Below, piece by piece: positions 33,742 through 43,179 of a stretch of 64,000 nt of DNA; position 1 is the stretch's first letter, and the number at the start of each line of letters is the position of its first letter. Made by a program: the position numbers and the translations under genes. Where the stretch lies: the NCBI RefSeq assembly GCF_012932915.1, contig NZ_VCQU01000010.1, positions 62,001 to 126,000 on the forward strand, read 5' to 3'. The notes under the pieces are model-generated. The model saw only the letters and a program-made list of their open reading frames with translations, ran no database searches and was not told the origin of the DNA. Source of the DNA: Antrihabitans stalactiti. Lineage in GTDB: Bacteria; Actinomycetota; Actinomycetes; Mycobacteriales; Mycobacteriaceae.

Positions 33742-34076
33742 TGTGGGCGAGGTTCGCGCCGAGCCTGTGTCTCATTGGCTAGAAGTCCGAGCATGCCTGG
33801 AAAGCGTGCTTCGAGGTCCTTGCGGCGGAGTCTGACCTTGCGGCTGTTGCCGTAGTCGATTTGAGTGACCAGACCGGCCTCTCTGAGTACGCGAAAATGG
33901 TAGGTCAGGCTCGATTTCGATACCCCGAGCTCGAAGGACGCGCAGGTGCGTTCGGTCCCGTCCGGTTCGCCGATCAGCGTGGTCACGACCTGGCGCCGCA
34001 ACGGATCGGCGAGAGCGGCGAGGACCGTGCCGAGATCCATCTCGGTGATCTCGGGGTGTCCTTGTTCGTCCGGCAT
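33738..34076 (-). CDS. ArsR-type winged-helix regulator
   Basis: 112 aa. HTH_5/HTH_20 fold: LAALADPLRRQVVTTLIGEPDG, CASFELGVSKSSLTYHFRVLREAGL (in parts) and the wing YGNSRKVRLRR. The only cysteine is at FELG-upstream TCASF, and there is no metal-binding CXC box, so a metal sensor is unlikely. It probably represses its own operon (CPBP, lipoprotein) and the divergent SDR through the TAGGTACG repeats between them. Confidence 0.88.
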   Translation of the reverse strand: MPDEQGHPEITEMDLGTVLAALADPLRRQVVTTLIGEPDGTERTCASFELGVSKSSLTYHFRVLREAGLVTQIDYGNSRKVRLRRKDLEARFPGMLGLLANETQARREPRPQ

Positions 34077-34091
34077 CCGCTACCTCTCGCT

Positions 34092-34124
34092 TAGGTACGC
34101 TAGGTACGACGACAATCGTACCTA
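34092..34124. promoter_or_regulatory. TAGGTACG operator repeats between ArsR and SDR genes
   Basis: TAGGTACG occurs at 34092-34099 and 34101-34108, and its complement CGTACCTA at 34117-34124, making a direct repeat plus an inverted repeat inside the 64-bp divergent promoter. It also contains the SDR promoter region just before GGGGAGTGG. Confidence 0.75.
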
Positions 34125-34140
34125 GGGGGAGTGGTGGCCA

Positions 34141-34899
34141 ATGACAACGCGATTCACGGGTAAGTCCGTCCTCGTGACCGGCGGCGGCTCAGGCATCGGA
34201 CGGGCGACGGCCCGCGCGTTTGCCGCCGAAGGCGCCACCGTCGCGGTGCTCGGGCGACGCAAGCCGTCGCTGGACGACACCGTCGCGCTCATCGAAGCCT
34301 CCGGCGGCACAGCGAGCGCAATCGCCGCGGATGTCACCAACGCGGACGACCTCGCGCGGGCCATCGACACCGTCGTCGTCCGGCACGGGGGCTTGGATAT
34401 CGCCTTCAACAACGCGGGCATCGTCACTACGGGCACGGTGGCCGACATCGACGAGCGCGATTGGACCACCACCCTCTCGACCAACCTCACCGGGGTGTGG
34501 CTCAGCATGAAGTACGAAATCGCGCACATGCGAGCCAACGGCGGCGGTGTCATCGTCAATACGGCGTCGAACTTGGGCGCACACATGACTCGACCGGGGA
34601 TGGGCGCCTACGTCGCAACGAAAGCGGCGATCAGTGCTTTGACTCGTACCGCTGCGATCGAGAACATCGGCGCCGGCATCCGGATCAATGCCATCAGCCC
34701 CGGCCCCGCCGACACAGCTATGTCGCTCCGGCCGGGCGAAAGCCCCGCCGACCGCGCTGGTCGCCTGCGCTCGTCCATCCCGATAGGACGAGTCGGCAGT
34801 CTCGACGAAATCGCCGCGGCAGTCCTCTGGCTTGCCTCACCCGAGGCGGGGTTCATGGTCGGCCACGACCTCGTCGTCGACGGAGGCGCGAGCGTCTAG
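34141..34899 (+). CDS. short-chain dehydrogenase/reductase
   Basis: 252 aa, classical SDR. NAD(P) motif TGGGSGIG (13-20), NNAG (90-93) and catalytic S143, Y157 and K161 (AYVATK). It oxidises or reduces an alcohol/ketone, with R39-R40 after strand 2 suggesting NADP. It is divergent from the ArsR operon and probably under it. Its stop overlaps the L,D-transpeptidase gene by 4 bp, tail to tail. Confidence 0.92.
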   Translation: MTTRFTGKSVLVTGGGSGIGRATARAFAAEGATVAVLGRRKPSLDDTVALIEASGGTASAIAADVTNADDLARAIDTVVVRHGGLDIAFNNAGIVTTGTVADIDERDWTTTLSTNLTGVWLSMKYEIAHMRANGGGVIVNTASNLGAHMTRPGMGAYVATKAAISALTRTAAIENIGAGIRINAISPGPADTAMSLRPGESPADRAGRLRSSIPIGRVGSLDEIAAAVLWLASPEAGFMVGHDLVVDGGASV

Positions 34900-36086
34900 C
34901 TGTTCGAGTTGCCTGCCTGCCACTGCGACCACGGGACACTCCAGTCGCCGTAGGTATCCCACACAGGAAGAGTCGGACCGCCGGAGTTGGTGATTTCGAC
35001 GACGTCGCCGATGTTGAAGTGGTCGAACATCCATTGAGCGTTGGCGGGCGCGAGATTCACGCAGCCATGTGAGACGTTGCTGCTGCCCTGGTCGCCGACC
35101 GACCACGGCGCCGAATGCACGAACTCTCCGTCGTTCGAGATCCGCAGGTCCAGGTCTACTTTTTCCCGGTAGTAGTTGGGATCGCCTTGGCACACGCCGT
35201 ATGTGCACGAATCCATGACGATGCTGTCTTGCCTGGCGGAGACCACGTGCGGACCTTCGTGCGAGGGATGGCCGGGCGAGCCCAGACTCATCGGCATCGA
35301 ATTCACCTGATTGCCGTTGTGGAAGACGGTCAGTAGCTCGGTGCTGCCGTCGGCTTTGGCCACCCACGAGTCGTGCACTGTGTAATCAGCCGAATTGTTT
35401 TCCGCGCCGAACACGCCGTTGCCGAGGTCGAGTCCGAAGACGTCGGCTTCGATATGGATTTTGGTGCCGGGTTGCCAGTAGTGCTCCGCGCGATAGTGAA
35501 CGTTCGAATCGTCGGTCCAGTACCAAGCACCCTGCTGCGCCGGTTCGGTCGTCACTTTGAGGTGCTTCTCGATCTCGGCCCTGTTTGCGACCGGGGCGGT
35601 GAATTGAAAGACCATCGGCTGGCCGACACCGATCCCGATGCCCGCCACAACTTCGGGCGCAGGGACGACGTTTGCGTACGCAGTCTGGGCCGGCGACACC
35701 GTAGTGACCGTGAATGTCTGCTGCGCACTCACCATCACGTCGTTCGCAGCCTCGACGGCGATCGTGTACGTCGTGCCATAGGCCAGTGGGTCCTTGGTCG
35801 TCCACGACGCGTGATCGGACGCGAAATCGCCGTTCACGGTTTTGTTTTCGGCGTCGGCCGTCGTCACAGCGACCTTGATGAGGGTGCCGCCGTCGACGTT
35901 CACGACGATCGGCATTGCCGGGTTCAACGGCGGCTGCGTCGACGCCGGAACCGAAATCGTGACCGGCTCGATGAGCGGCGTGCCCGCGACCGGCGAACCT
36001 GTGGTCGGTGTGTCCGATCCACAGCCGCTGACCAGCAGTAGAACCGCCGCGACCGCACCGATGCTCGACCATCTGATCTTGTTCAT
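34896..36086 (-). CDS. L,D-transpeptidase lipoprotein (LdtMt2-like)
   Basis: 396 aa from the ATG ending at 36086 (GAAAGG upstream), with lipobox LLVSGC (Cys22). Two bacterial Ig-like domains (about 45-150), then a YkuD catalytic domain (about 250-375) with H-X-S-HGC: H340-G-C342-V-N-L, C342 being the nucleophile. This layout is that of mycobacterial LdtMt2/Mt5. It makes 3-3 (mDap-mDap) crosslinks in peptidoglycan and is inhibited by carbapenems. Extracytoplasmic, membrane-anchored. Confidence 0.95.
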   Translation of the reverse strand: MNKIRWSSIGAVAAVLLLVSGCGSDTPTTGSPVAGTPLIEPVTISVPASTQPPLNPAMPIVVNVDGGTLIKVAVTTADAENKTVNGDFASDHASWTTKDPLAYGTTYTIAVEAANDVMVSAQQTFTVTTVSPAQTAYANVVPAPEVVAGIGIGVGQPMVFQFTAPVANRAEIEKHLKVTTEPAQQGAWYWTDDSNVHYRAEHYWQPGTKIHIEADVFGLDLGNGVFGAENNSADYTVHDSWVAKADGSTELLTVFHNGNQVNSMPMSLGSPGHPSHEGPHVVSARQDSIVMDSCTYGVCQGDPNYYREKVDLDLRISNDGEFVHSAPWSVGDQGSSNVSHGCVNLAPANAQWMFDHFNIGDVVEITNSGGPTLPVWDTYGDWSVPWSQWQAGNSNS

Positions 36087-36183
36087 GCCAAGCCTTTCAG
36101 ATCGCGACGACTCGTCCATCCTATGTGGCGACAATCGCGTCGACCGCTGACGAGCCGATTGGTGGCGTGCGAGAATCCGATCG

Positions 36184-37200
36184 ATGCAAGAGATTTGGCA
36201 GCTCAACGAAGCCAGGACCCGTTCGATCAGCCCGGAGAATCCGACGGGCTCGCGCGGTGCGGGCGGGCGGGCCACGTCCGGGACCGGCGCGCACGCTGCG
36301 CGTGAGTTGGGAATCGGGTGGAAGGTCTCGCCCTCGATAGATCTGCCGGCCGGGGAGACGATTGCGCTGGTGAATGTCGACGGACCGGGCGTGTTGCGAC
36401 ACCTCTGGCTGACGACCGACCGGTCCATGTTGCGGCTCCTGACTCTGCGGGCGTATTGGGACGGGGAGCAGGATCCGTCGATCGACGTGCCCCTAGGCGA
36501 CTTCTTTTGCAACGGCTGGGACGAGCTCGCCTTGCTGGATTCCGACATGGTGGTGGTTGCTCCGGCCGGCGGATTGAACAGCTACTGGCCCATGCCCTTT
36601 CGCGAGCACGCGCGAGTGACGTTGCACAATTCCGGCGATCGGTCGGTCCCGGTGTACTACCAGGCCACCTACGACGAACAGAACGTGCCGGATTCTGCCG
36701 GCTACCTCCACGCGCAATGGCGGCGCAGCAATCCTCTCGGCAGTCCTGCGATACACACGATCGTCGACGGTGTTCACGCACACGGCCGGTATGTGGGCAC
36801 GTACTTGGCGATCGCGCCTCGCGCGCCACGGTGGTGGGGGGAAGGGGAAATGAAGTTCTTCCTCGACGGCGACACCGACTACCCGACCATCTGCGGTACG
36901 GGCACCGAAGACTACTTCGGCGGTGCATGGAACTTCGATATCGAGGGCCGGTACCAGACCTACTCGACTGCCTACCTCGGACTCCATCAAGTGCTGCCGC
37001 GCGATCAGATCTACGAATCGGAGCAGCGGTTCGGTATGTACCGGTGGCACATTCGCGATCCGATCTGCTTCGAGCGCGACCTCCGCGTCACGCTGCAGGC
37101 TCTCGGCTGGGGCGACGACGGGCAGTATCTCCCGCTGGTGAACGCCGACATCGCCACGACCGCGCTGTGGTACTCGCAACACCTCGAGCAGATCGAGTAG
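36184..37200 (+). CDS. DUF2961 / glycoside hydrolase family 172 protein
   Basis: 338 aa. Beta-jellyroll features: VDGPGVLRHLWLT (about 62-74), VPLGDFFCNGWDE (about 100-112) and CGTGTEDYFGGAWNFD (about 238-253), whose Glu is the expected catalytic acid region of the family. GH172 enzymes include difructose-anhydride synthase and exo-D-arabinofuranosidases that attack mycobacterial-type arabinan. No signal peptide is seen, so the enzyme is probably cytosolic or exported non-classically. In an arabinogalactan-bearing genus it may recycle D-arabinan; that is inference. Confidence 0.85.
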   Translation: MQEIWQLNEARTRSISPENPTGSRGAGGRATSGTGAHAARELGIGWKVSPSIDLPAGETIALVNVDGPGVLRHLWLTTDRSMLRLLTLRAYWDGEQDPSIDVPLGDFFCNGWDELALLDSDMVVVAPAGGLNSYWPMPFREHARVTLHNSGDRSVPVYYQATYDEQNVPDSAGYLHAQWRRSNPLGSPAIHTIVDGVHAHGRYVGTYLAIAPRAPRWWGEGEMKFFLDGDTDYPTICGTGTEDYFGGAWNFDIEGRYQTYSTAYLGLHQVLPRDQIYESEQRFGMYRWHIRDPICFERDLRVTLQALGWGDDGQYLPLVNADIATTALWYSQHLEQIE

Positions 37201-37209
37201 CCGACCCGG

Positions 37210-38622
37210 TCAACTCGTCGTTTCGGCGTCGAGGAACCACCCGTGTGGACCCGGCAGTGACGAACCCGCGGCCGGACCATGGGAGCCCGGTTGGTAAGGC
37301 AGCGGCGTCGGCGGATTGTCCACGATCGTTGCGACGGCATTCCACGCGTGACCGAGACCCGTGCTCGTGGTGAACAGTGACCGGTCGCCGATGGTCACGT
37401 CGTGGATCAGCGACACATAGGGCGGCAACGGATCGCCGCCGACAACGTCGTCGAGGCCGAGCCGGATGTTCTGCTCGACAAGATCCATTCCAGCCCCGGG
37501 ATTTTTGAGCACGGCCGACTGCGCGATCGCCCCGGAGCCTTGCATGTTGAAACTGAGCACAGTGCCCGCGCCTGGAATGTTCTTCAGCGGGCCATGCGGT
37601 TTCTTGATCAGAAGAGTCACCCGCTGGCCGCTCGATGCCAGATACTTGCCGCTGCGCAACAGGAAAGGCACGCCCCGCCAACGGTCGGTGTCCACCCAGA
37701 GCCGAACTGCCGCATAGGTATCGGTGGTCGAGTCCTTCGCCACCTCGGGGAGGTCCCGATAGCCGGCGGCCTGGCCGAGCACGACGTCCTCGGGAGCTAG
37801 GGGACGGAAAGCCGAGAGCACGGATTCTCTTGCGTCCTGCAAGTTCTCGGCTGAGAAGTCGATGGGTGGCTCCATCGCAACTTCGGCGGCGACCTGGAAC
37901 AAGTGGGTCACGACCATGTCGCGCAGCGCCCCCGTTGCGTCGTAGAAGGCGGCTCGGTCCGCCACGTCGAGCGTTTCGGGAACGTCGATCTGCACCTGCT
38001 CTACGTGCTCGTGATTCCAGATCTCATGTGTCATCCGATTGGCGAAGCGCAGCACGTGCAGGTTCTGGGTCGCTTCTTTGCCGAGGAAATGATCGATCCG
38101 GTAGACCTGCTCCTCCTTCATCACCGACAACACCAGCGCGTCGAGCTCCTTGAACGATTCCGGGCTGGAGCCGTACGGCTTCTCGTAGACCACCCGCGCA
38201 CCGTCCAACAGTTGGTGTGCGGCAAGGCCCTTCGTGATCGACTCGAAGGCAACAGGGGGAATTGCCAGGTAGTGGATGTATTGCGCGTCCTTGCCCAGAA
38301 CCTCATGCGCTTCTTTCAAGACCCCGAGCATCGATGCGGGGTCGTCCGCGTCGAATCCGCCACCGGCGAAGCGCAGATGCGTCGAGAAGTCCGACCAGAG
38401 CGCCTCGTCGACCGGTTCACCACCGAATTCTTCGAGCGCTGCGCGAACTCTCGTCTGGAAGTCCTCGTGGGCAAGGTCGCCTCTACCGTTGCCGACCAGC
38501 ATCCACGAATCCGGCATCAATCCGTGCTGAGCCAGCTGATAGAAGGCCGGCAGCACCATCCGCTTGGCGAGGTCGCCGGTAGCCCCGAACAAGACGAAGA
38601 TGGTCGGTTGCGATGACGCCAT
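37210..38622 (-). CDS. zwf: glucose-6-phosphate 1-dehydrogenase
   Basis: 470 aa from the ATG ending at 38622 (AGAGGAG upstream). N-terminal NADP site FVLFGATGDLAKRMVLPAFY (in parts, 9-28), the diagnostic catalytic stretch YRIDHFLGKEATQNL (about 170-184) and the EKPYG motif. It oxidises glucose 6-phosphate to the lactone in the pentose phosphate pathway. It is not next to tkt-tal-opcA, so it is probably an extra zwf rather than the operonic copy. Confidence 0.95.
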   Translation of the reverse strand: MASSQPTIFVLFGATGDLAKRMVLPAFYQLAQHGLMPDSWMLVGNGRGDLAHEDFQTRVRAALEEFGGEPVDEALWSDFSTHLRFAGGGFDADDPASMLGVLKEAHEVLGKDAQYIHYLAIPPVAFESITKGLAAHQLLDGARVVYEKPYGSSPESFKELDALVLSVMKEEQVYRIDHFLGKEATQNLHVLRFANRMTHEIWNHEHVEQVQIDVPETLDVADRAAFYDATGALRDMVVTHLFQVAAEVAMEPPIDFSAENLQDARESVLSAFRPLAPEDVVLGQAAGYRDLPEVAKDSTTDTYAAVRLWVDTDRWRGVPFLLRSGKYLASSGQRVTLLIKKPHGPLKNIPGAGTVLSFNMQGSGAIAQSAVLKNPGAGMDLVEQNIRLGLDDVVGGDPLPPYVSLIHDVTIGDRSLFTTSTGLGHAWNAVATIVDNPPTPLPYQPGSHGPAAGSSLPGPHGWFLDAETTS

Positions 38623-38713
38623 GGAACTCCTCTGAGCGTGCGGTACTGATGGGAACCACTGTTCCACGGTGTGACCTCGGCGCGCAGAAACGTTGTGATC
38701 TCGGCGCTGCGGT

Positions 38714-39481
38714 TCAGGGTCGAATCGTGAGCGCTTGGGCGATGACTCCGATCGGTCCGTCGGCCTCGTCGTGAATGACGGTGCTGGTCAAGCCCAGTCC
38801 GTTGGATCCGAACGACACTGACGTGTCGAACCCGAGCCACTCGCTGCGAGGCATTCCGAACAGGTGAACCGTCAAGTCGACATTGGGAAAAGCGACTTCA
38901 GTCGGGTTGACCCGCACCGCCATACCGTTGGCGACATCGAACAGACCCGCCGCGCGAGCCAGCGTGCTGACCGGTTCACCTTCGAGCAGTGCGTGCTGCG
39001 TGCGCAGCCAGTACGCCGCCCGGCCTGGACCGTCGGCGGTGCGTCGGACATTCACGGACTTGATGAACGCACCGCGCCACACGGTGGTGGGGTCCCACGG
39101 CGCCATGTCGAGCGGGGAAGCGATGCGCGGCAGCGCTGTTGCGGCAAGGCTTTCCGTGGCATGTGGCTTCAGCAGCCACGCCCGCACAACCACTACTGTG
39201 CGCAGATTGTGGGAGATGCTCGCTTCCATCAACTCGACCGTCCGTCCTGACCGCACAACGCGAACGTCAGCCTCGAACGGTTCGATCGGTAGTGGTCCCA
39301 GGATGTCGAAACAGAGTCGTGCGATGGCGAAATCGTCGCCGCGCTCGTCGCAATGACGCTCGACGAGGTGGGTGAGTAGCCCCAACGCGGGAGCGATGTG
39401 CTGCTCCGTGAGATTCCATGCGCCTTCGGTGTCCAATGAAGGCGTGAAGGAGCGGTCATCGATTCGTTCGAAATAGGCCAT
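38714..39481 (-). CDS. acyl-CoA thioesterase family protein (double hot-dog)
   Basis: 255 aa from the ATG ending at 39481 (AAAGGAG upstream). N-terminal hot-dog half WNLTEQHIAPALGLLTHLVER (in parts) and C-terminal half PNVDLTVHLFGMPRSEWLGFDTSVSFGSNG with LGLTSTVIHDEADGPIG, the TesB-like/4HBT_3 pattern. Hydrolyses acyl-CoA; substrate unknown. Divergent from the YjbR-like gene (97-bp gap). Confidence 0.85.
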   Translation of the reverse strand: MAYFERIDDRSFTPSLDTEGAWNLTEQHIAPALGLLTHLVERHCDERGDDFAIARLCFDILGPLPIEPFEADVRVVRSGRTVELMEASISHNLRTVVVVRAWLLKPHATESLAATALPRIASPLDMAPWDPTTVWRGAFIKSVNVRRTADGPGRAAYWLRTQHALLEGEPVSTLARAAGLFDVANGMAVRVNPTEVAFPNVDLTVHLFGMPRSEWLGFDTSVSFGSNGLGLTSTVIHDEADGPIGVIAQALTIRP

Positions 39482-39578
39482 GCGACTCCTTTGTCGATGA
39501 CATTGAACCGACTGATCACGCTCGCTGCAAAATAGGATCGAGAGTAGGTGCGACTCTCGAGCGGTGAGGGGACCGAGC

Positions 39579-39938
39579 ATGGCGGTGATCGACGACGTTC
39601 GGCGGCTGGGCAGCGAGTTGGAGCGCTCGTACCAGGTGTACGTGCGCGGCAGGTTGAAATTCCGCGTCGGGCAGATCGTCTATGTGGCGTTCTCGCTCGA
39701 CGAGAGCGTGATGGGCTTCGCGTTCCCCAAGGAGGAGCGTGCGGCGCTCGTCGCCAGTGAGCCGAACAAGTTCTCGATGCCATCGGCGTCGGACCTGCGG
39801 TTCAACTGGGTCCACGCGGACCTGTCGGCATTGGACCCCACCGAGGCCCGCGAGTTCGTCGTCGACGCGTGGCGCATGGTCGTCCCCCAGAAGGTTTCTC
39901 GCGCCTACGATCTCACCCATCCCGACGGTCCGGGCTGA
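39579..39938 (+). CDS. MmcQ/YjbR family protein
   Basis: 119 aa from ATG 39579, with GAGGGG upstream; GTG 39564 is an alternative. The CyaY-like fold pattern of the family is seen: RGRLKFRVGQIVYVAFSLDESVMGFAFPKEERAALV (in parts), then FNWVHADLSALDPTEAREFVVDAWRM. Often called DNA-binding, though evidence is thin. Its 3' end overlaps the convergent oxidoreductase gene by 26 bp. Confidence 0.82.
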   Translation: MAVIDDVRRLGSELERSYQVYVRGRLKFRVGQIVYVAFSLDESVMGFAFPKEERAALVASEPNKFSMPSASDLRFNWVHADLSALDPTEAREFVVDAWRMVVPQKVSRAYDLTHPDGPG

Positions 39939-41343
39939 TCGCTCGAAGTGCCAGCTGTGCGGCGTTGGCTCCGCACATACCGTGCGCGCCGGGTCCGGGT
40001 GGTGTTGCGGCAGAACAGATGTACATGCCGCGAACGCCAACACTGTAGGGGGAGAGCGTCATCCGTGGTCCGAAGACCAATTGGCGGATGTCTTTGGCGC
40101 CGGTCATGATGTCGCCGCCGACGTAGTTCGGGTTGTAAGCGGCCATCTCGGTAGTCGAGCGGACCGTATGCCCCATAATGCGATCTCGGAAGCCGGGGGC
40201 GAAGCGTTCGATCTGGGAAATGATTGCTTCGGTGGCGTCGCCGGTATAGCCGTGCGGCACATGGGCGTAGGTCCACAGCGGGTGCACGTTACCGACCGAT
40301 CGTTGCGGGTCGGCCAGATACTGCTGACCGACCAGCACGAAGGGTCGCTCCGGCATGCGCCCGGCGTGGATCTCGCGCTCGGTCGCGGCCAGTTCGGAGT
40401 AGGTCCCGGCCAGGTGCACCGTGCCTGCCCGTCGGGCATCGGGGTTCGTCCATGGCACGCCGCCCTCGACAGCGAAGTCGACCTTGAACGCCCCTGGACC
40501 ACGCCGGAACTTCGTGAAAGCGCGCGAGACTCGACGAGGCAACTGATCGCCGAGGATCCCCGCGACCGCGGACGGCGCGAGATCGAACATGGTGATATCG
40601 GCCGGCGGTAGCTGCGATGCCGACTCGACCCGGATACCTGTTTCGATCTTGCCGCCGAGATCGCCGAGCAGCGCCACCATCGCGTTGGTGATCGACTGCG
40701 ATCCGCCCTCAGCCACCGCCCAACCGTGCCGGTGCCCGGCGGTGATGATGCCCAGCCCGACGGCCGAGGTCAACGGATAGTGCAGCGGCCGGAAGGCGTG
40801 TGCCGCAACACCTCCGAACAACGCCCGGCCTTCGTCGGTGGAGAACAATCGCGCGAACGCGGACCCGGGAAGCACGGTGGGTGCACCGAACCGGGCCAGC
40901 GTCAGCGGGTGATGCGGGAACCGCAGCAGCGGCCGCATGATGTCCTCGCTGATCGCGTCGAATCGGGCTGCGGGGCGGGCGAACGCCCGCCGCCACCGCG
41001 ATCCGTCCGCGCCGAGTCCCGCTGCGGTCTGTTCTACCGAGCGGTGCAGCACGCCCGCGCTGCCGCCGTCGAGCGGATGAACACAGTCGATTTCGGGCAA
41101 GCGCCACCGCAGTCCGTACCGGTCGAGTCCGAGCCCGTTGAGGAACTGCGATCCGACGGCCATTGGGTGGATCGCCGAGCAGTGGTCGTGCAGCAGACCG
41201 GGCACGATGGCCTCGCTGCTGCGGGCACCGCCGCCGACCTCGTCGGCGGCCTCCAGCACAGTGACCTGCACGCCCTCGGCGGCCAGGGATAGCGCGGCGG
41301 CGAGTCCGTTGGGCCCGCCGCCCACCACGATTGCGGTGCTCAT
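39913..41343 (-). CDS. phytoene-dehydrogenase-like FAD oxidoreductase
   Basis: 476 aa from the ATG ending at 41343. N-terminal FAD motif AIVVGGGPNGLAAALSLAAEG (in parts, 4-24), ADEVGGGARSSE (about 33-44), and a C-terminal GMYICSAATPPGPGAHGMCG FAD loop typical of the CrtI/amine-oxidase fold. Only 2 bp separate it from the DUF3556 gene, so it is the third gene of the acyl-CoA ligase operon. A desaturase or isomerase role on a lipid is plausible; substrate unknown. Confidence 0.88.
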   Translation of the reverse strand: MSTAIVVGGGPNGLAAALSLAAEGVQVTVLEAADEVGGGARSSEAIVPGLLHDHCSAIHPMAVGSQFLNGLGLDRYGLRWRLPEIDCVHPLDGGSAGVLHRSVEQTAAGLGADGSRWRRAFARPAARFDAISEDIMRPLLRFPHHPLTLARFGAPTVLPGSAFARLFSTDEGRALFGGVAAHAFRPLHYPLTSAVGLGIITAGHRHGWAVAEGGSQSITNAMVALLGDLGGKIETGIRVESASQLPPADITMFDLAPSAVAGILGDQLPRRVSRAFTKFRRGPGAFKVDFAVEGGVPWTNPDARRAGTVHLAGTYSELAATEREIHAGRMPERPFVLVGQQYLADPQRSVGNVHPLWTYAHVPHGYTGDATEAIISQIERFAPGFRDRIMGHTVRSTTEMAAYNPNYVGGDIMTGAKDIRQLVFGPRMTLSPYSVGVRGMYICSAATPPGPGAHGMCGANAAQLALRAISPDRRDG

Positions 41344-41345
41344 TT

Positions 41346-43139
41346 CTACGCCACCACGCCGAATTCGTCTTGCGCCGCGACCGACTTGGTCCGAGACCAC
41401 GTGACGTGCAACGGAATCGGGCCGTTGGGCAGCCACGGCTGCTCCTCGACCGCGTCGGCGACCTTCCAGGTGCCGGTCTCGATGACGCCGAGAGCCGCGT
41501 CGATCAGCTTGTAGTGCTGGACACCGCTGAGGAACGCCTCCGACTCCACCCACGCAATGATGCACTCACCTGGTGCGAATTGGGCCTCGTCTTGCACGGC
41601 ATGGACGAATTCTTCGTTGTGCATGTGGCCGTCGCCGAAGTTGAAGCCCAGGATGGAGTTGCACAGGAACTCGGCTTCCCGGACGTCGCGGCTGTCGATG
41701 TCGGGGACTCGGGCCAGCAGGAGCGAGAACAAGCCGCGGGCCTGGCTGTGCAGGGTGCGCCAGCCGATGGTGCGTTGCAAATGGAGTTCGGCCAGGTTCT
41801 TGGGCATGCCGGCTTCGATGAACTGGTCGATCTGATTCTTGGCAGACTTGGTGACGCGGTTGAGCTTGTCCTCGGTACCGGGAGCGAACGACCATACAGC
41901 CGAAGCCCAGTTGCCGGCGTACTGACGCATCGACGGCAGGAACGAAACCTTGTCCGGGCGAAGGTTGCCCAGCACCGGGAAGAACATCAATGCGGCGATG
42001 ACGACAAGGCCAAGCCACGCAGGCGACATGTCCCACGGTGCGAAACCTTCGCTGTTCGGGAAGCCGATGAACAGAAACACGCTGGCGTATGCGAACAAGA
42101 CGTTCCATTCCAACGGCACTGCCAGCGGGAACGTCGAAATGATGAACGTGTGGAACATGACCATGAACAGCGCGCCAGCGATCGTCACATAGATGTTGGT
42201 GGAGAAGAACAGGACCAACGGGACGACGATCTCCGGGATCGTGCCGCCGACGTGCGCCATCACGTGCGCAACCCAGGACGGGCGCAGGTCGCGCGGGAAG
42301 TCGCGGTAGAACTTGCGCTTGATGGCCTTGAACGGCATGGATGGGCTGTTGGACACCATCGGAGACACGACGTTGGAGAAGTGCTTGCCGAATTTGGAGA
42401 ATCCGGCGCCGACCCACACCACCACGATCAGCAGCTTCAGCGCGATGATCATGTTCACGAACGGGAAGATGGCGAAGAAGATCATTGCAGGCAGATACTG
42501 CTCACCGCGGGCACCGAGGAAGATCACCTTGTCCCGCAGGCCGTTCAGAATCAGCAATACGATCGGTGCGATCAGCAGCACCGGGCTCACCAGTCCGGAT
42601 GTGTTGTCGGGCAGCGCCGCCGACAGCGAGTCACTAGGTACACCTGGGGCGACCAACGCCGCCACGAGGCTCGCCAGGAATGCGAAGTAGAGCGTGATGT
42701 CGAACCACGTCCGACGGTCGCCGTTCGTTCCCGGCACCCACTTCCACGGTCGCATTCGGATCGTGTTCAGCTTGGCCCAGAACAGGATTCCGCCGGTCAT
42801 CGGCTTCAGCTTGCCTGCCAACGGACCCCACGATCCCGCCAGGTTCAACGATTCCAGGAGCACCGTCCACACGATGGCCTTCTGGTAGACGATCGGCTCG
42901 TTCCACCATTCGGTGACGTGCCAGAACGCGGGGAGCCCCGATGTCGCGTTCGCAATCGTGATGCCGATGATCGAATAGAGCACGACGATCTTCACGATGT
43001 AGATCACGTGCAACATGTACGGCGAGCCGAATCCATTTTCGGCCCAGTCCGTGGCGTTGATGCGCATGCGCTGCATCAACGGCATCTTGACGAATTCGTC
43101 CGGATCCACAGCGGGAAATTCCGGTTGGGTGAAACCCAT
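41346..43139 (-). CDS. DUF3556 multi-pass membrane protein
   Basis: 597 aa from the ATG ending at 43139 (TAGGAGACAG upstream). About ten hydrophobic helices between residues 40 and 400, a loop region RKFYRDFPRDLRPSWVAHVMAHVGGTIPEIV (in parts) and a soluble C-terminal third. It matches a mycobacteria/rhodococci-restricted DUF3556 family of unknown function that is often found beside fadD-type ligases. Gaps are 40 bp to the ligase and 2 bp to the FAD oxidoreductase, so one operon; role probably in export or modification of a lipid. Confidence 0.85.
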   Translation of the reverse strand: MGFTQPEFPAVDPDEFVKMPLMQRMRINATDWAENGFGSPYMLHVIYIVKIVVLYSIIGITIANATSGLPAFWHVTEWWNEPIVYQKAIVWTVLLESLNLAGSWGPLAGKLKPMTGGILFWAKLNTIRMRPWKWVPGTNGDRRTWFDITLYFAFLASLVAALVAPGVPSDSLSAALPDNTSGLVSPVLLIAPIVLLILNGLRDKVIFLGARGEQYLPAMIFFAIFPFVNMIIALKLLIVVVWVGAGFSKFGKHFSNVVSPMVSNSPSMPFKAIKRKFYRDFPRDLRPSWVAHVMAHVGGTIPEIVVPLVLFFSTNIYVTIAGALFMVMFHTFIISTFPLAVPLEWNVLFAYASVFLFIGFPNSEGFAPWDMSPAWLGLVVIAALMFFPVLGNLRPDKVSFLPSMRQYAGNWASAVWSFAPGTEDKLNRVTKSAKNQIDQFIEAGMPKNLAELHLQRTIGWRTLHSQARGLFSLLLARVPDIDSRDVREAEFLCNSILGFNFGDGHMHNEEFVHAVQDEAQFAPGECIIAWVESEAFLSGVQHYKLIDAALGVIETGTWKVADAVEEQPWLPNGPIPLHVTWSRTKSVAAQDEFGVVA

Positions 43140-43179
43140 GGCACTGTCTCCTATTTCGGTTTTCGGATGGTTGGGGGAG

